A stretch of DNA of 14,427 bases, taken from assembly GCA_017652965.1 (NCBI GenBank), contig JAGBZZ010000065.1:1-14427 (forward strand). Reading direction: 5' to 3'. Positions 5,800-13,734 of this stretch are shown in pieces; position 1 is the first letter of the stretch, and the number at the start of each line of letters is the position of its first letter. The notes under the pieces are model-generated. The model did no database searches. It saw only the letters and a list, made by a program, of their open reading frames with translations, and was not told the DNA's origin. The translations under genes were made by a program, and so were the position numbers. The DNA comes from Clostridia bacterium (GTDB lineage: Bacteria; Bacillota_A; Clostridia; Oscillospirales; CAG-272).

Positions 5800-7974
5800 A
5801 TGTTCGAAAAAGCAAAGTGGATCACCTCGGTGGATCACCGCGCCTGGCGTCACCCGCCGCACGAGGATCCCTATCCTGCCCCGTATATGATCCGTGATTT
5901 TTTTGTGGAGGACGGCATCCTTTCGGTGTCGCTTGCGGTGGCGGGGCTTGGCCAGGCTGCCTATTATCTGAACGGTGAAAGGCTTATGGAGGCGATCCAT
6001 CCCACCCACCTTTCCACCCAGACCAAAAGTGTCATTTATAATACCTACGATCTTACCCCCTACGTAAGAGTGGGCAAGAATCGCTTTGGCGCCATCCTGG
6101 GTCACATCTATCTTGCCGAGCCCGAGATCCCGCATCGGATGTCCACCCCCCGCATGATCGCCGAGCTTCGTCTTTCCTATACTGACGGAAAAGAGGTGCG
6201 TATCGTCAGCGATTCCGCCTTTCTGGCGGCCGATTCTCAGGTTCTTTTTTCGCTTCGCCGATGCGGCGAGCGGCACGACGCCAAGCGCGCTATCCCTGCC
6301 TGGAGCCACCCGGATACGCCGACAGATGCCTTCCATCCTGCCGTGCTTTGCGCATCCCCCGGCGGGGTCCTAAGGCCGACCGTTTGCCCGCCGAAGCGGA
6401 TATTTGCGAGGATCGAGGGCAAGGAGATCGCCCCCGGGGTCTTTGACTTTGGCGAGCATCTTTCGGGCTGGGTACGGCTGACGCTTTCGGGGGGCGAGTG
6501 CGGGCCGATCGAGGTCGTGTATTCCGAATGGCTCGCTGATGACGGCCTCCACGTGACCCACGCAGGGCTACAGGGCGGCTCCTATCCCCCGATGCTGCAT
6601 CGGGACGTCTTTCTGCCAAGGGGAGAGGCGGGTGAGAGCTTTGAGCCCTTCTTCTCCTATCACGGCTTCCGTTACGTCGAGGTCACGGGGGCGGGGCACG
6701 GCGTGCGCGTCACCGCCCTTAAGGTGCATACCGACCTTCCCTCGGTGGCCGCCTTCCGCGCAGGGGATGCGAGCCTGACGGCCATCCACGAGGCCTGCCA
6801 CCGCTCGATCCTTGCCTGTGCGCAGGGGGCGATGCTGGATTGCCCGCAAAGAGAGCAGAACGAGTGGACGGGGGACGGGATGCTGACGGCCGAGGTCGTC
6901 TCTATGACCTACGACGCCTACGATTTTTACTACGAGTGGATGATGAAGTTTTGCGATGACCAGCTTCCCTCCGGGCAGCTTCCCGCCATTGTGCCCTGCC
7001 GCTCTAACTGGCCGCACAGCTTTGCCAACGGCCTTGACTGGAGCAGCGCTATCATCCATATCCCGTACTACGCCTACAAATATTCGGGCGACACCCGCAT
7101 TCTCCACCTGATGTGGGAGCCGATGGAGCGCGCCATGGCCTACTTTGCCTCGCGAAGCGAAAACGGCCTTATGGATTTTGGGGTTGGGGACTGGGTCTCG
7201 CTTGCCCCGCGCCCGCCCATCGAGGTCACCGACACGGTCTATTACCGCATCGATGCTATGATGATGGCCGAGCTTGCCGTCGCGATCGGCCATGACCCTA
7301 CCCCCTGGCAGAGCCTGGCCGAGGGTATCCGCCGCGATTTCCGCGAAAAGTACGTGCAAAACGGCCGCCTGACAGAGAGAAGCCTGACAGCACTCGTGGC
7401 GGCGGTATACAGCGGTATGCTAACCGACGAGGAGATCCCCTCGCACGTGGAGGCCGCCGCCGAGACCGTGATAGCCGACGGCTACGCCTTCCGCGCCGGG
7501 ATACACGGCCTGCGGATGCTCTTTGACGTCTTTGGCCGCTACGGATATTCGGAGCTTGTTCTGCGTGTTCTCCAAAATCCCGCCGCTCCGGGGTATGCCA
7601 AGGCGGTGGCGGACGGCCTCCTCACCCTGCCCGAGGAATTCGATTACCGTACCAAAAATCATGACACGGGTAAGTATCCAAGCCTTAACCACCAGTTTAC
7701 TGCCATGGTGGACACCTGGTTCTTCCGCTATGTGGCAGGTATTCGCTTTGAGGGGGTCTTTGGCGAGCGGCTTTTGATCGCGCCCTGTCTTCTTGCCGCG
7801 CTTTCCTCCTTTTCTGCCCGCCTGCGCGGAGTGGAGGTCACATGGCAGGACGGCTGCCTGCGTGTCATTTGCCCGTACCCCTTTACCCTCCTGCTTCCGG
7901 GAAAGCGGGAGGCCTATCCCGCGGGGCACTATACCTTTTATCCCACGCTCGCCGCACACGGAGGTGACGCATGA
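5800..7974 (+). CDS. Alpha-L-rhamnosidase-like glycoside hydrolase (GH78 type)
   Basis: The 724-aa protein has the order of a GH78 enzyme. N-terminal beta domains run from about 1-210, then a jelly-roll segment containing FDFGEHLSGW (from F215). A catalytic (alpha/alpha)6 barrel spans about 330-655, and a short C-terminal beta domain follows. The diagnostic motif DCPQREQNEWTGD gives D347, E352 and D359, with the same spacing as the acid/base site of Bacillus RhaB (D567, E572, D579). The segment usually carrying the second catalytic Glu (GEW) reads VDTWFFRYVAGI here (D638, T639), so that Glu is not at its usual place. No signal peptide is seen; the likely role is release of rhamnose from imported oligosaccharides or glycosides. 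GGAGG at 5790-5794 sets the start. The stop overlaps the cyclase start by 4 nt (ATGA). Confidence 0.86.
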   Translation: MFEKAKWITSVDHRAWRHPPHEDPYPAPYMIRDFFVEDGILSVSLAVAGLGQAAYYLNGERLMEAIHPTHLSTQTKSVIYNTYDLTPYVRVGKNRFGAILGHIYLAEPEIPHRMSTPRMIAELRLSYTDGKEVRIVSDSAFLAADSQVLFSLRRCGERHDAKRAIPAWSHPDTPTDAFHPAVLCASPGGVLRPTVCPPKRIFARIEGKEIAPGVFDFGEHLSGWVRLTLSGGECGPIEVVYSEWLADDGLHVTHAGLQGGSYPPMLHRDVFLPRGEAGESFEPFFSYHGFRYVEVTGAGHGVRVTALKVHTDLPSVAAFRAGDASLTAIHEACHRSILACAQGAMLDCPQREQNEWTGDGMLTAEVVSMTYDAYDFYYEWMMKFCDDQLPSGQLPAIVPCRSNWPHSFANGLDWSSAIIHIPYYAYKYSGDTRILHLMWEPMERAMAYFASRSENGLMDFGVGDWVSLAPRPPIEVTDTVYYRIDAMMMAELAVAIGHDPTPWQSLAEGIRRDFREKYVQNGRLTERSLTALVAAVYSGMLTDEEIPSHVEAAAETVIADGYAFRAGIHGLRMLFDVFGRYGYSELVLRVLQNPAAPGYAKAVADGLLTLPEEFDYRTKNHDTGKYPSLNHQFTAMVDTWFFRYVAGIRFEGVFGERLLIAPCLLAALSSFSARLRGVEVTWQDGCLRVICPYPFTLLLPGKREAYPAGHYTFYPTLAAHGGDA

Positions 7975-8612
7975 AAACGTATGATCTGACCCATCCCCTC
8001 ACGTCGGGGATGCCTGTTTATCCCGGGACAGAGCCGCCGCACTTTGCCCTCATTGCCGAGATCCTAGCGGACCACTACCGTGAGGTGGCCTTTTCGATGA
8101 CCTCCCACGTCGGCACGCATATCGACGCCCCGGCGCACGTGATGGCTGAGGGGCGGACGCTGGATGCCTTTCCCCCCGATGCCTTTTTCGGGCGGGCGCT
8201 GGTGGTGGACTGCCGTCACCTGGCACCCGGGATGCCCATTACCGAGGCCTGCCTTGCCCCGTACGGTGCCGCGGCCAAGGAGGCCGACTTTCTCCTTTTC
8301 TCGGTCGGATGGGAGGAAAGGTGGGGCGCACCCGCGTATTTTGAGGGCTACCCGTGTCCGGATGCCGCCCTTCTTGACCTTATCGCCGCACGCGGCTACC
8401 GTGGGATAGGGATCGATGCCATCAGCATTGACCCTGTCGGCTCGGTGGCAGGGCACCGCCGCCTGTTTGCCGGGTGCGAGATGCTTCTTTTGGAAAACCT
8501 CAGGGGGCTTGCTCCCTTACTGGGGTGCAGTGTCGGCCTGGTTTGCCTGCCGCTTGCCCTTTCGGGGGCGGACGGTGCCCCTGCGCGGATCGTGGCACGG
8601 CTTGACGAATGA
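7971..8612 (+). CDS. Cyclase-family (kynurenine formamidase-like) metal-dependent hydrolase
   Basis: The 213-aa protein belongs to the Cyclase family (PF04199), metal-dependent amidases and lactone- or ester-type hydrolases that include bacterial kynurenine formamidase. The signature HxGTHxDxPxH is intact as H46-V-G-T-H50-I-D52-A-P-A-H56. The C-terminal half has the usual GIDAISIDPVGS segment, a conserved His (AGHRRLF) and LLLENLRGL with the final Glu. Length fits the family (about 200-220 aa). The start overlaps the GH78 stop by 4 nt and the upstream GGAGGTGACGC supplies a ribosome binding site, so the two are co-translated. That coupling argues for a substrate connected to glycoside or sugar metabolism rather than tryptophan breakdown, since no other tryptophan gene is nearby. 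The specific substrate is unknown. Confidence 0.85.
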   Translation: MKTYDLTHPLTSGMPVYPGTEPPHFALIAEILADHYREVAFSMTSHVGTHIDAPAHVMAEGRTLDAFPPDAFFGRALVVDCRHLAPGMPITEACLAPYGAAAKEADFLLFSVGWEERWGAPAYFEGYPCPDAALLDLIAARGYRGIGIDAISIDPVGSVAGHRRLFAGCEMLLLENLRGLAPLLGCSVGLVCLPLALSGADGAPARIVARLDE

Positions 8613-8646
8613 TAAGAAATCGCATAGGGCAAATAAGAAATTGCAT
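8612..8646 (+). repeat. Direct repeat pair upstream of the GH16 gene (operator candidate)
   Basis: ATAAGAAATCGCAT (8612-8625) and ATAAGAAATTGCAT (8633-8646) are identical at 13 of 14 positions. Their starts are 21 nt apart, about two helical turns, so both would present the same DNA face. The second copy abuts the putative -35 element of the GH16 promoter. This is the arrangement expected of a binding site for a regulator reading tandem half-sites; the regulator is not in this window. Confidence 0.6.
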
Positions 8647-8674
8647 TGATTTTTATAGGATAGCGTGATAGGAT
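8646..8674 (+). promoter_or_regulatory. Candidate promoter for the GH16 gene
   Basis: TTGATT (8646-8651) and TAGGAT (8669-8674) are separated by 17 nt, and TGA directly precedes the -10 as in an extended -10 element. Both hexamers are weak (four matches each), in line with activator dependence through the adjacent direct repeats. The gene starts 28 nt downstream. Confidence 0.4.
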
Positions 8675-8702
8675 AAAGTAAAAAAACAAAAGGAGAAAGC
8701 AT

Positions 8703-9518
8703 ATGCAACGCTTTGATGTCGCAGGGCACGAGCCCAGTTATTTGCCGGAAGGCGAGTGGAAGCTGGTCTTTTCGGATGAGTTTGACGGAACAGAGCTGGA
8801 TCGCACCAAATGGGATTTCCGCTATAACTTCTGGGGTAAGCCCTTTGGGGCATATACCGATGCCGGGGTGGTTCTGGATGGGAACAGCCATATCGAGCTT
8901 CACCGTACCGAAAAGGACGGCTATTACGTCTCGCCCCAGCTTCAGACAGGCTCCAACTCCTTTGATATTCCCAAAACCAGCACGGAAAACCCCTGGGGCT
9001 ATGACATCTGGCCGCTTGGCGAGCTGACCCCGCCGAAGTTCGTGCATCGGTATGGGTACTATGAGTGCCGCTGTAAGTTCCAGCGCGACCCCGAAACCAT
9101 GTGGAGCGCCTTCTGGGTGCAGTCCCCCGGTATCGGTGTACGCCATGAGCCCGAGTGGAGCGGCATTGAATCCGACATTATGGAGTATTTCCACGTCGGC
9201 AAGAACACCGCCGGCAACATCATGGGTGGCTACGGCCCGCAGATCCATCAGGAGGGCCGCGTGACCTACGATATGGCCGAGACCGAGGACGGCTGGCATT
9301 ACTTCGGCATGGACTGGCAGCCCGACGGGTACGTCTTCTACTGTGACGGCCGCGAGGTCTCGCGTACGTCTGAGCATGTCTCGCACGTGCCGGAGTTCAT
9401 TCTGCTGACGACCGAGGTGCAGGGCTGGCGTATGGGCGAGCCGAAGAAGGTGGAGGGTGAGTTTGTGGACGATGCCTTCATCTGCGATTTTGTGCGCGTG
9501 TACGATAAGATCGGCTAA
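8703..9518 (+). CDS. Glycoside hydrolase family 16 protein (beta-glucanase-like)
   Basis: The 271-aa protein is a single GH16 jelly-roll domain. It starts with WKLVFSDEFDGTELDRTKWD, the standard first strands. The catalytic motif E-x-D-x-x-E is intact in GIESDIMEYF, with nucleophile E156, D158 and acid/base E161. Other family marks are the RYGYYECRCKF strand before the active site, and GWHYFGMDWQPDGYVFYCDGR after it. Relatives hydrolyse beta-1,3/1,4-glucans, laminarin, agar-type or other beta-galactans; specificity cannot be fixed here. No signal peptide or membrane helix is visible, which is unusual for an enzyme class that normally attacks extracellular polysaccharides. AAAAGGAGAAAG ends a few bases before the ATG. 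The gene has its own promoter region and a strong terminator, so it is monocistronic. Confidence 0.88.
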   Translation: MQRFDVAGHEPSYLPEGEWKLVFSDEFDGTELDRTKWDFRYNFWGKPFGAYTDAGVVLDGNSHIELHRTEKDGYYVSPQLQTGSNSFDIPKTSTENPWGYDIWPLGELTPPKFVHRYGYYECRCKFQRDPETMWSAFWVQSPGIGVRHEPEWSGIESDIMEYFHVGKNTAGNIMGGYGPQIHQEGRVTYDMAETEDGWHYFGMDWQPDGYVFYCDGREVSRTSEHVSHVPEFILLTTEVQGWRMGEPKKVEGEFVDDAFICDFVRVYDKIG

Positions 9519-9532
9519 AGGATCCTTACCGC

Positions 9533-9575
9533 GGGGTGTCCGCCAAACGGCGGGCGCCCCCCTTTTTCTTTTTTC
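9533..9575 (+). terminator. Intrinsic terminator after the GH16 gene
   Basis: GGGGTGTCCGCC (9533-9544) pairs with GGCGGGCGCCCC (9549-9560) in a 12-bp GC-rich stem with two G-U pairs and an AAAC loop. T-runs follow (9563-9567 and 9569-9574). It lies 14 nt after the GH16 stop and insulates the TIR-NLR cassette from upstream transcription. Confidence 0.9.
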
Positions 9576-9584
9576 GGATGCGCC

Positions 9585-9613
9585 TTGCATTATGCGCGCA
9601 TGTGTGGTAGAAT
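9585..9613 (+). promoter_or_regulatory. Promoter of the TIR-NLR/ASCH cassette with a palindrome in the spacer
   Basis: TAGAAT (9608-9613) matches five of six -10 bases and is preceded by TGG, an extended -10 arrangement. A weak -35, TTGCAT (9585-9590), lies 17 nt upstream. The spacer contains the perfect 10-bp palindrome ATGCGCGCAT (9592-9601), a possible operator or simply GC-rich DNA. Transcription would begin near 9620, about 20 nt before the start codon. Confidence 0.6.
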
Positions 9614-9640
9614 GATAATACCAAGAGAAGGAGTAGGACG

Positions 9641-12600
9641 ATGAAGGATTATCTGTATGACGTATTCCTCAGCTTTACCGGGGCAGACCGTGATCTGAAA
9701 AACGCAGTACGCCTGCATCTTGAGGGGCAGGGGCTTCGTTGCTATGACAGTGACCTTTACTGCAAGGGGCAGTTCCGCGCCGATTTTTGCGAGGCGCTGG
9801 ACAGAAGCCGCGTATATCTGATGCTCCTGACCGATAACCTGCGCAATGACCCGACAGTGTCGGGGCACGGCACCTTTACCGAGGTGCGGCGCGAGGGCGA
9901 CCTTGCCTGCCAGCTGGAGGCGGCGGGGGAGCTGAATATCGTCATTCTCTGCATGTCCGAGTTCTTTCGCTATGACCACACCTTTCACGATTATCACGAT
10001 GCCATCGGCTGGCATTTTTATTCGCTGACCCGCGGATTTTCCGAGATCTACGGGCAGGTGGGAGAGGATGCCCCGCTCAGTGCGGCTACCTTAGATGCCG
10101 TATACGCGCAGTGCAAAAGCTTTGTGGACAAGCGCCGAGAGGGAAGGCCGATCCCCTCGCAGATGCCGCGCCTTGAGATCGCGGAGGAGCGCTTGCCCGA
10201 CCGCGGCCTTTTCTGCGGCCGTGAAACAGAGATCGAGACGGTGCTTTCCGCCTTCCGTGAGGGCAAGCGTGCCGTGGTGCTTTCCGGCCTTGGCGGCATC
10301 GGTAAGACCACCCTTGCCACCGAGATCGCCCGCCGATGTGAGGAGCTTGGGTATCTACGTTGCCCGCAGATCGTGCATATCGGGGATATGGCCGAGGGCG
10401 GAAGCGGCCTTGCCCCGCTTGTCGGTGCCGTCAGCTATGAGAAGGAGGTCTATGACAGTCTCCCCGCCCTTAGTGAGCGGGATCGCTACGAGAGAAAGCT
10501 GCGTGCCCTTTCCGCTCTGCCCGAAACGATCCTGCTTGTCGTGGATAACTATAACACCCTGCGTGAGGAGACCCTGGCAGAGGTGCTTTCCCGCTTGAAG
10601 TGCCGGCTCCTGTTTACCACCCGTGCGCGGATTTCTTCGGTTTCCGAGGTGGCGGTCGTGCCGATCGAGCCGCTGGACGGCGACGAGGCCCACCGCATGT
10701 TTGAAAGGACGGCCGGGCGGCCGATCAGCCATGAGGAGTTTTTGACGCTTTACCGCTTTACGGGTGGACATACTATCACCCTTTGCATCATGGCGGGCAT
10801 CCTGTCGGCGCACGGTATGGCGCCCTCGGCGCTTCTCAGCCACCTTGAGGGGTTAGACTCCTTCGACGCGCGGATCGACTTCCGCCACAATGAGCACGGG
10901 GATTCGGATACCGTGCTGGGGCATCTGAAAAAGCTGTTTGACATTTCCGGCCTGGACGACGGCTGTCGCCGCATCCTGCGCTCGCTTTCCATCCTCGGGG
11001 ATCGCAGGATCCCGCTTGCCGACCTTGAGCGGGTCCTCGCGCTTTCTACCCGCAACGAGGTGCTGACACTGGTGAAAAACGGATGGCTGGCCATGGAAAA
11101 GCGGGAAACGGCAGAGGCGGCCTATGAGACCGTGTACCTGCACCCCATCATCTCCCGCCTGTCGGCCGAGCTGCTTTCCCCGTCCGAGGAAACGGTTGGC
11201 GAGATGATCGCCTATCTTATCGAATCGGTGAGCAGTGCGCGTGCCTCTATGACCTACGTGGATGCGGCACGCCTTGCCGATAGCCTTTTTTACGCCTGCT
11301 ACGTGCTGGCTGGCAACAGCCACCGCCTGCCACAGGCGCTCTTTGACCTTTACGGGGACGTGAACCATCTTTTGGGCAATGCCGAGGAGACCGCCCGCAG
11401 GATGGCGCAGCTCTCGGCCCGCCTTACCGATACCCGCGCGGCCGCCGCCGTGGTGGCGTACGGGGATATGCTGATGCTGGAGCAGTTCCCGATGCGCGTG
11501 GAGATCATTGAAAAATACATGCAGGCGCTGGAGGAAAACGCTGAGGATTACAAGTGGCTTTTGCGTGCCCTTTCGGTGACCTTTTCGCATATTTCCTCGC
11601 TTCCTCAGTTCCGCCCCTTTTTCCTGCGCGCCTTGCGGGTCGCCCTCCGTGCGGCTATGGCACAGCAGGATGACCTTGCCATCCGCGATCTTTTCCTGTA
11701 TGCCGTGGTGGCAGGGAAGGACGGTGAGCAATTTGTGCGGATGCTGGAGGGATATCTGCGGCGGCGCGGACGTGCACGCCGCCACGCCCCCCTGCTGATC
11801 GCTCTGGATTTTAGCCTTTGCAGCTTCCGCATGTACGATAAAAGGGTCGAAAATTTTTCAAAGGCGGGGGAGATGCTTTCCAGCGCGGCAAACGGTGACA
11901 TCGGCGCTGTTGGGTGGAGGCTGCTGAAGCATCCCCTCAACGCGCTTCGCGCTGTCGTTCTCGTCAGGCGGATCAGGCGTCTTGAGGATACCGGGGCTAC
12001 CGCACGTATCCTGAAGGCCAGCCTCTCGATGGCCGAGGAGCTGATGACCGAGGGCAGAATGAACGTCCTGCCGGTGATCGAGGCGATGGTGGAGCTGCAC
12101 AATGAGCGGCTTGCCCATCACCTGACCCTGGCCTCGGCGGCTGAGGAGGTACGGGGGGCGATCTCCTTCTTCCAGAGTCTGCCGCCCGCCCTTGTACGCC
12201 AGGAGGTCTCCCGTATGGTGGAGGGGGTGGACGAGGAGAACGTTTCGGTGGCCTCGCTTTCCTCCCTGCAGGTGGCTGCCCTCATCAACGAGGCGTTTCG
12301 TGACCGTGAGGCACTGGTGCAAAGCCGTAAGCTGGTGGCTGTCGTCAAGCGCCTGCGCCCGGGCGGACACAACGATATTTACGATGCCGCCCTCAGCCAT
12401 GCGGCGCTTTGCGATAGCTTTGGAGAGCAAAAGGAGGCCTTTGAGTACCGCTATGAGGTCTACCGCCAGCTGACGGTGGCCGCGCCCGAATCGCAAAAGC
12501 TTTCGCAGGTGGCCGCGCGCCTTCTGCGCTCCTATTACCTTTCCCGCTGTCCGCTGGAGGAGATCCGCGAGGTGAGGGACGTTGCCCTTCGCGTGGAGGA

Positions 12601-13393
12601 GGACTCGGCCGAGTATTACGAGGTGCTGACGGCCTATTTCTACCGCACGGTGGAGTGCTACCTGCGAAAGGCAAGCGACGAGCACCGTGCCCTGCTTGAC
12701 GAGGCGCAGGCCGCCCTGGCGACGGCCGCCGATAAGCTTTCGCGCCTTGGCTCCGTGGCACAGCAGACGGTGATGTATGCCCTGCAGGAGGGGGCGCGCT
12801 CGCTTGCGCGTGAGGCGCGTGCCGAGGAGCTTCTTTCTATGCTGATCCCCTATAAAAAAAGCAAGCACCGCCGCATCCGTGCACTGGCCCTTTTGTTGAT
12901 CGCAGATGGGGAGCGGATGCTGGCAAGCGAGCGGTGCTACCCCCTGCCCCTTTTGATGGCCGCCTGCGATCGGGTGGTCGATATGGCGGTAAAGAAGGGG
13001 ACGGGGTGGTCTATGGCCGCAACGGCCGCCGCCTGCCGTGCCGTGCGCATCCTTGAGGAGAACCCTGTGCACGAGTTTCCCGACGTGATGGTCGAGGACC
13101 TTACGGCATACGAGCGGGCCTCCGGTTCGTTTTACCGCTATGCCGAGCATCTTCTGTATACACAGGAGCAGATGTACGGCGAGCAGACGCAGGAGGAGCT
13201 TGACACGGTGCTGAAGGCCGAGATGCTGCACCTGTTCTCGGATCGGAGCGCGCGTGCCTTTACCCCGGGCGGCAAGCGGGAAAAACCGAAAAAGAGCCGT
13301 GGCGAATATTATGCCGACTACCTTGCCCACGTCCTTTTTGTGGAGGATATACCGGAGCTTGTTGCGGAGGAAGGCGAGGGGGGCGAGGCATGA
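9641..13393 (+). CDS. TIR-NB-ARC (NLR-like STAND) immune sensor with long helical-repeat C-terminus
   Basis: The 1250-aa product has the three-part plan of a plant TNL receptor. Residues 1 to about 140 are a TIR domain: YDVFLSF (6-12), the GLRCYDSD box (31-38), a YLMLLTDN strand, and E81 in GTFTEV at the place of the NAD-cleaving glutamate. Residues 190-430 are a STAND NTPase: FCGRETEIE entry motif, Walker A GLGGIGKTT with K222 and T223, Walker-B-like ILLVVDN with D302, sensor LLFTTR (323-328), and TGGHTITL (374-381). A winged-helix-like part (440-510) ends with YLHPIISRLSA, resembling the MHD position. Residues 520-1220 are alpha-helical, TPR-like repeats expected to sense the trigger; the last 40 residues are charged. 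By family knowledge it should oligomerise on sensing infection and destroy NAD+, an abortive anti-phage response. AAGGAG at 9628-9633 sets the start. The stop overlaps the ASCH start by 4 nt. Confidence 0.9.
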   Translation: MKDYLYDVFLSFTGADRDLKNAVRLHLEGQGLRCYDSDLYCKGQFRADFCEALDRSRVYLMLLTDNLRNDPTVSGHGTFTEVRREGDLACQLEAAGELNIVILCMSEFFRYDHTFHDYHDAIGWHFYSLTRGFSEIYGQVGEDAPLSAATLDAVYAQCKSFVDKRREGRPIPSQMPRLEIAEERLPDRGLFCGRETEIETVLSAFREGKRAVVLSGLGGIGKTTLATEIARRCEELGYLRCPQIVHIGDMAEGGSGLAPLVGAVSYEKEVYDSLPALSERDRYERKLRALSALPETILLVVDNYNTLREETLAEVLSRLKCRLLFTTRARISSVSEVAVVPIEPLDGDEAHRMFERTAGRPISHEEFLTLYRFTGGHTITLCIMAGILSAHGMAPSALLSHLEGLDSFDARIDFRHNEHGDSDTVLGHLKKLFDISGLDDGCRRILRSLSILGDRRIPLADLERVLALSTRNEVLTLVKNGWLAMEKRETAEAAYETVYLHPIISRLSAELLSPSEETVGEMIAYLIESVSSARASMTYVDAARLADSLFYACYVLAGNSHRLPQALFDLYGDVNHLLGNAEETARRMAQLSARLTDTRAAAAVVAYGDMLMLEQFPMRVEIIEKYMQALEENAEDYKWLLRALSVTFSHISSLPQFRPFFLRALRVALRAAMAQQDDLAIRDLFLYAVVAGKDGEQFVRMLEGYLRRRGRARRHAPLLIALDFSLCSFRMYDKRVENFSKAGEMLSSAANGDIGAVGWRLLKHPLNALRAVVLVRRIRRLEDTGATARILKASLSMAEELMTEGRMNVLPVIEAMVELHNERLAHHLTLASAAEEVRGAISFFQSLPPALVRQEVSRMVEGVDEENVSVASLSSLQVAALINEAFRDREALVQSRKLVAVVKRLRPGGHNDIYDAALSHAALCDSFGEQKEAFEYRYEVYRQLTVAAPESQKLSQVAARLLRSYYLSRCPLEEIREVRDVALRVEEDSAEYYEVLTAYFYRTVECYLRKASDEHRALLDEAQAALATAADKLSRLGSVAQQTVMYALQEGARSLAREARAEELLSMLIPYKKSKHRRIRALALLLIADGERMLASERCYPLPLLMAACDRVVDMAVKKGTGWSMAATAAACRAVRILEENPVHEFPDVMVEDLTAYERASGSFYRYAEHLLYTQEQMYGEQTQEELDTVLKAEMLHLFSDRSARAFTPGGKREKPKKSRGEYYADYLAHVLFVEDIPELVAEEGEGGEA

Positions 13394-13722
13394 TCCACGA
13401 GCTGCACCTTGATCCTGCCCCCTTTGCGGCGATCGCCAAGCGGGAAAAGACGGTGGAGATGCGCCTTTTTGACGAAAAGCGGAGGCGGATATCCCCGGGG
13501 GATACCCTGCATCTTATTGAGCGGGGGACGGGCAAAAGCCTTGCCGCCCGTGTGGTGGCACTGCACCGTTTTCCGACCTTTTGTGAGCTTTATAAGGCGA
13601 TCCCCCATCTTGCCCTCGGCTATCCGAGAGGGGTGACGGGCGATCCCGCCGATATGGAGGCCTATTATTCGGAGGAGGAGCAAAAAGCCTTTGGCGTTGT
13701 CGGAATCGAGATCTCCTTGTAA
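13390..13722 (+). CDS. ASCH-domain protein coupled to the TIR-NLR gene
   Basis: The 110-aa protein is a single ASCH domain (PF04266, PUA-like beta-barrel). Visible marks are LDPAPFAAIAKREKTVEMRLFDE (K20, T21, E23 and R25 in the family's K-T-x-E-x-R motif), then RISPGDTLHLI and a C-terminal FGVVGIEI strand. ASCH domains are linked to RNA binding, and one branch (E. coli YqfB) is an N4-acetylcytidine amidohydrolase using K21, T24 and E74. Here the position matching T24 is E23, so that activity is not expected. The start lies inside the TIR-NLR stop (ATGA, 13390-13393), with a GAGGGGGG ribosome binding site inside the upstream gene, so both proteins are made together. A strong terminator follows after 12 nt. 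A role as regulator, RNA-sensing partner or self-protection factor is inference. Confidence 0.85.
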   Translation: MIHELHLDPAPFAAIAKREKTVEMRLFDEKRRRISPGDTLHLIERGTGKSLAARVVALHRFPTFCELYKAIPHLALGYPRGVTGDPADMEAYYSEEEQKAFGVVGIEISL

Positions 13723-13734
13723 AGAAAACGTAAC

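Noticed and set aside
11858..13330. Minus-strand open frame of 490 codons inside the TIR-NLR gene
   Set aside because: Composition (H, R, G, L rich) is typical of the antisense of GC-rich helical protein genes, and the plus-strand frame has clear domains and a ribosome binding site.
9641..13722. Mobile element or prophage carrying the TIR-NLR cassette
   Set aside because: No integrase, transposase, terminal repeat or attachment-like duplication is visible, and base composition does not differ noticeably from the neighbours.
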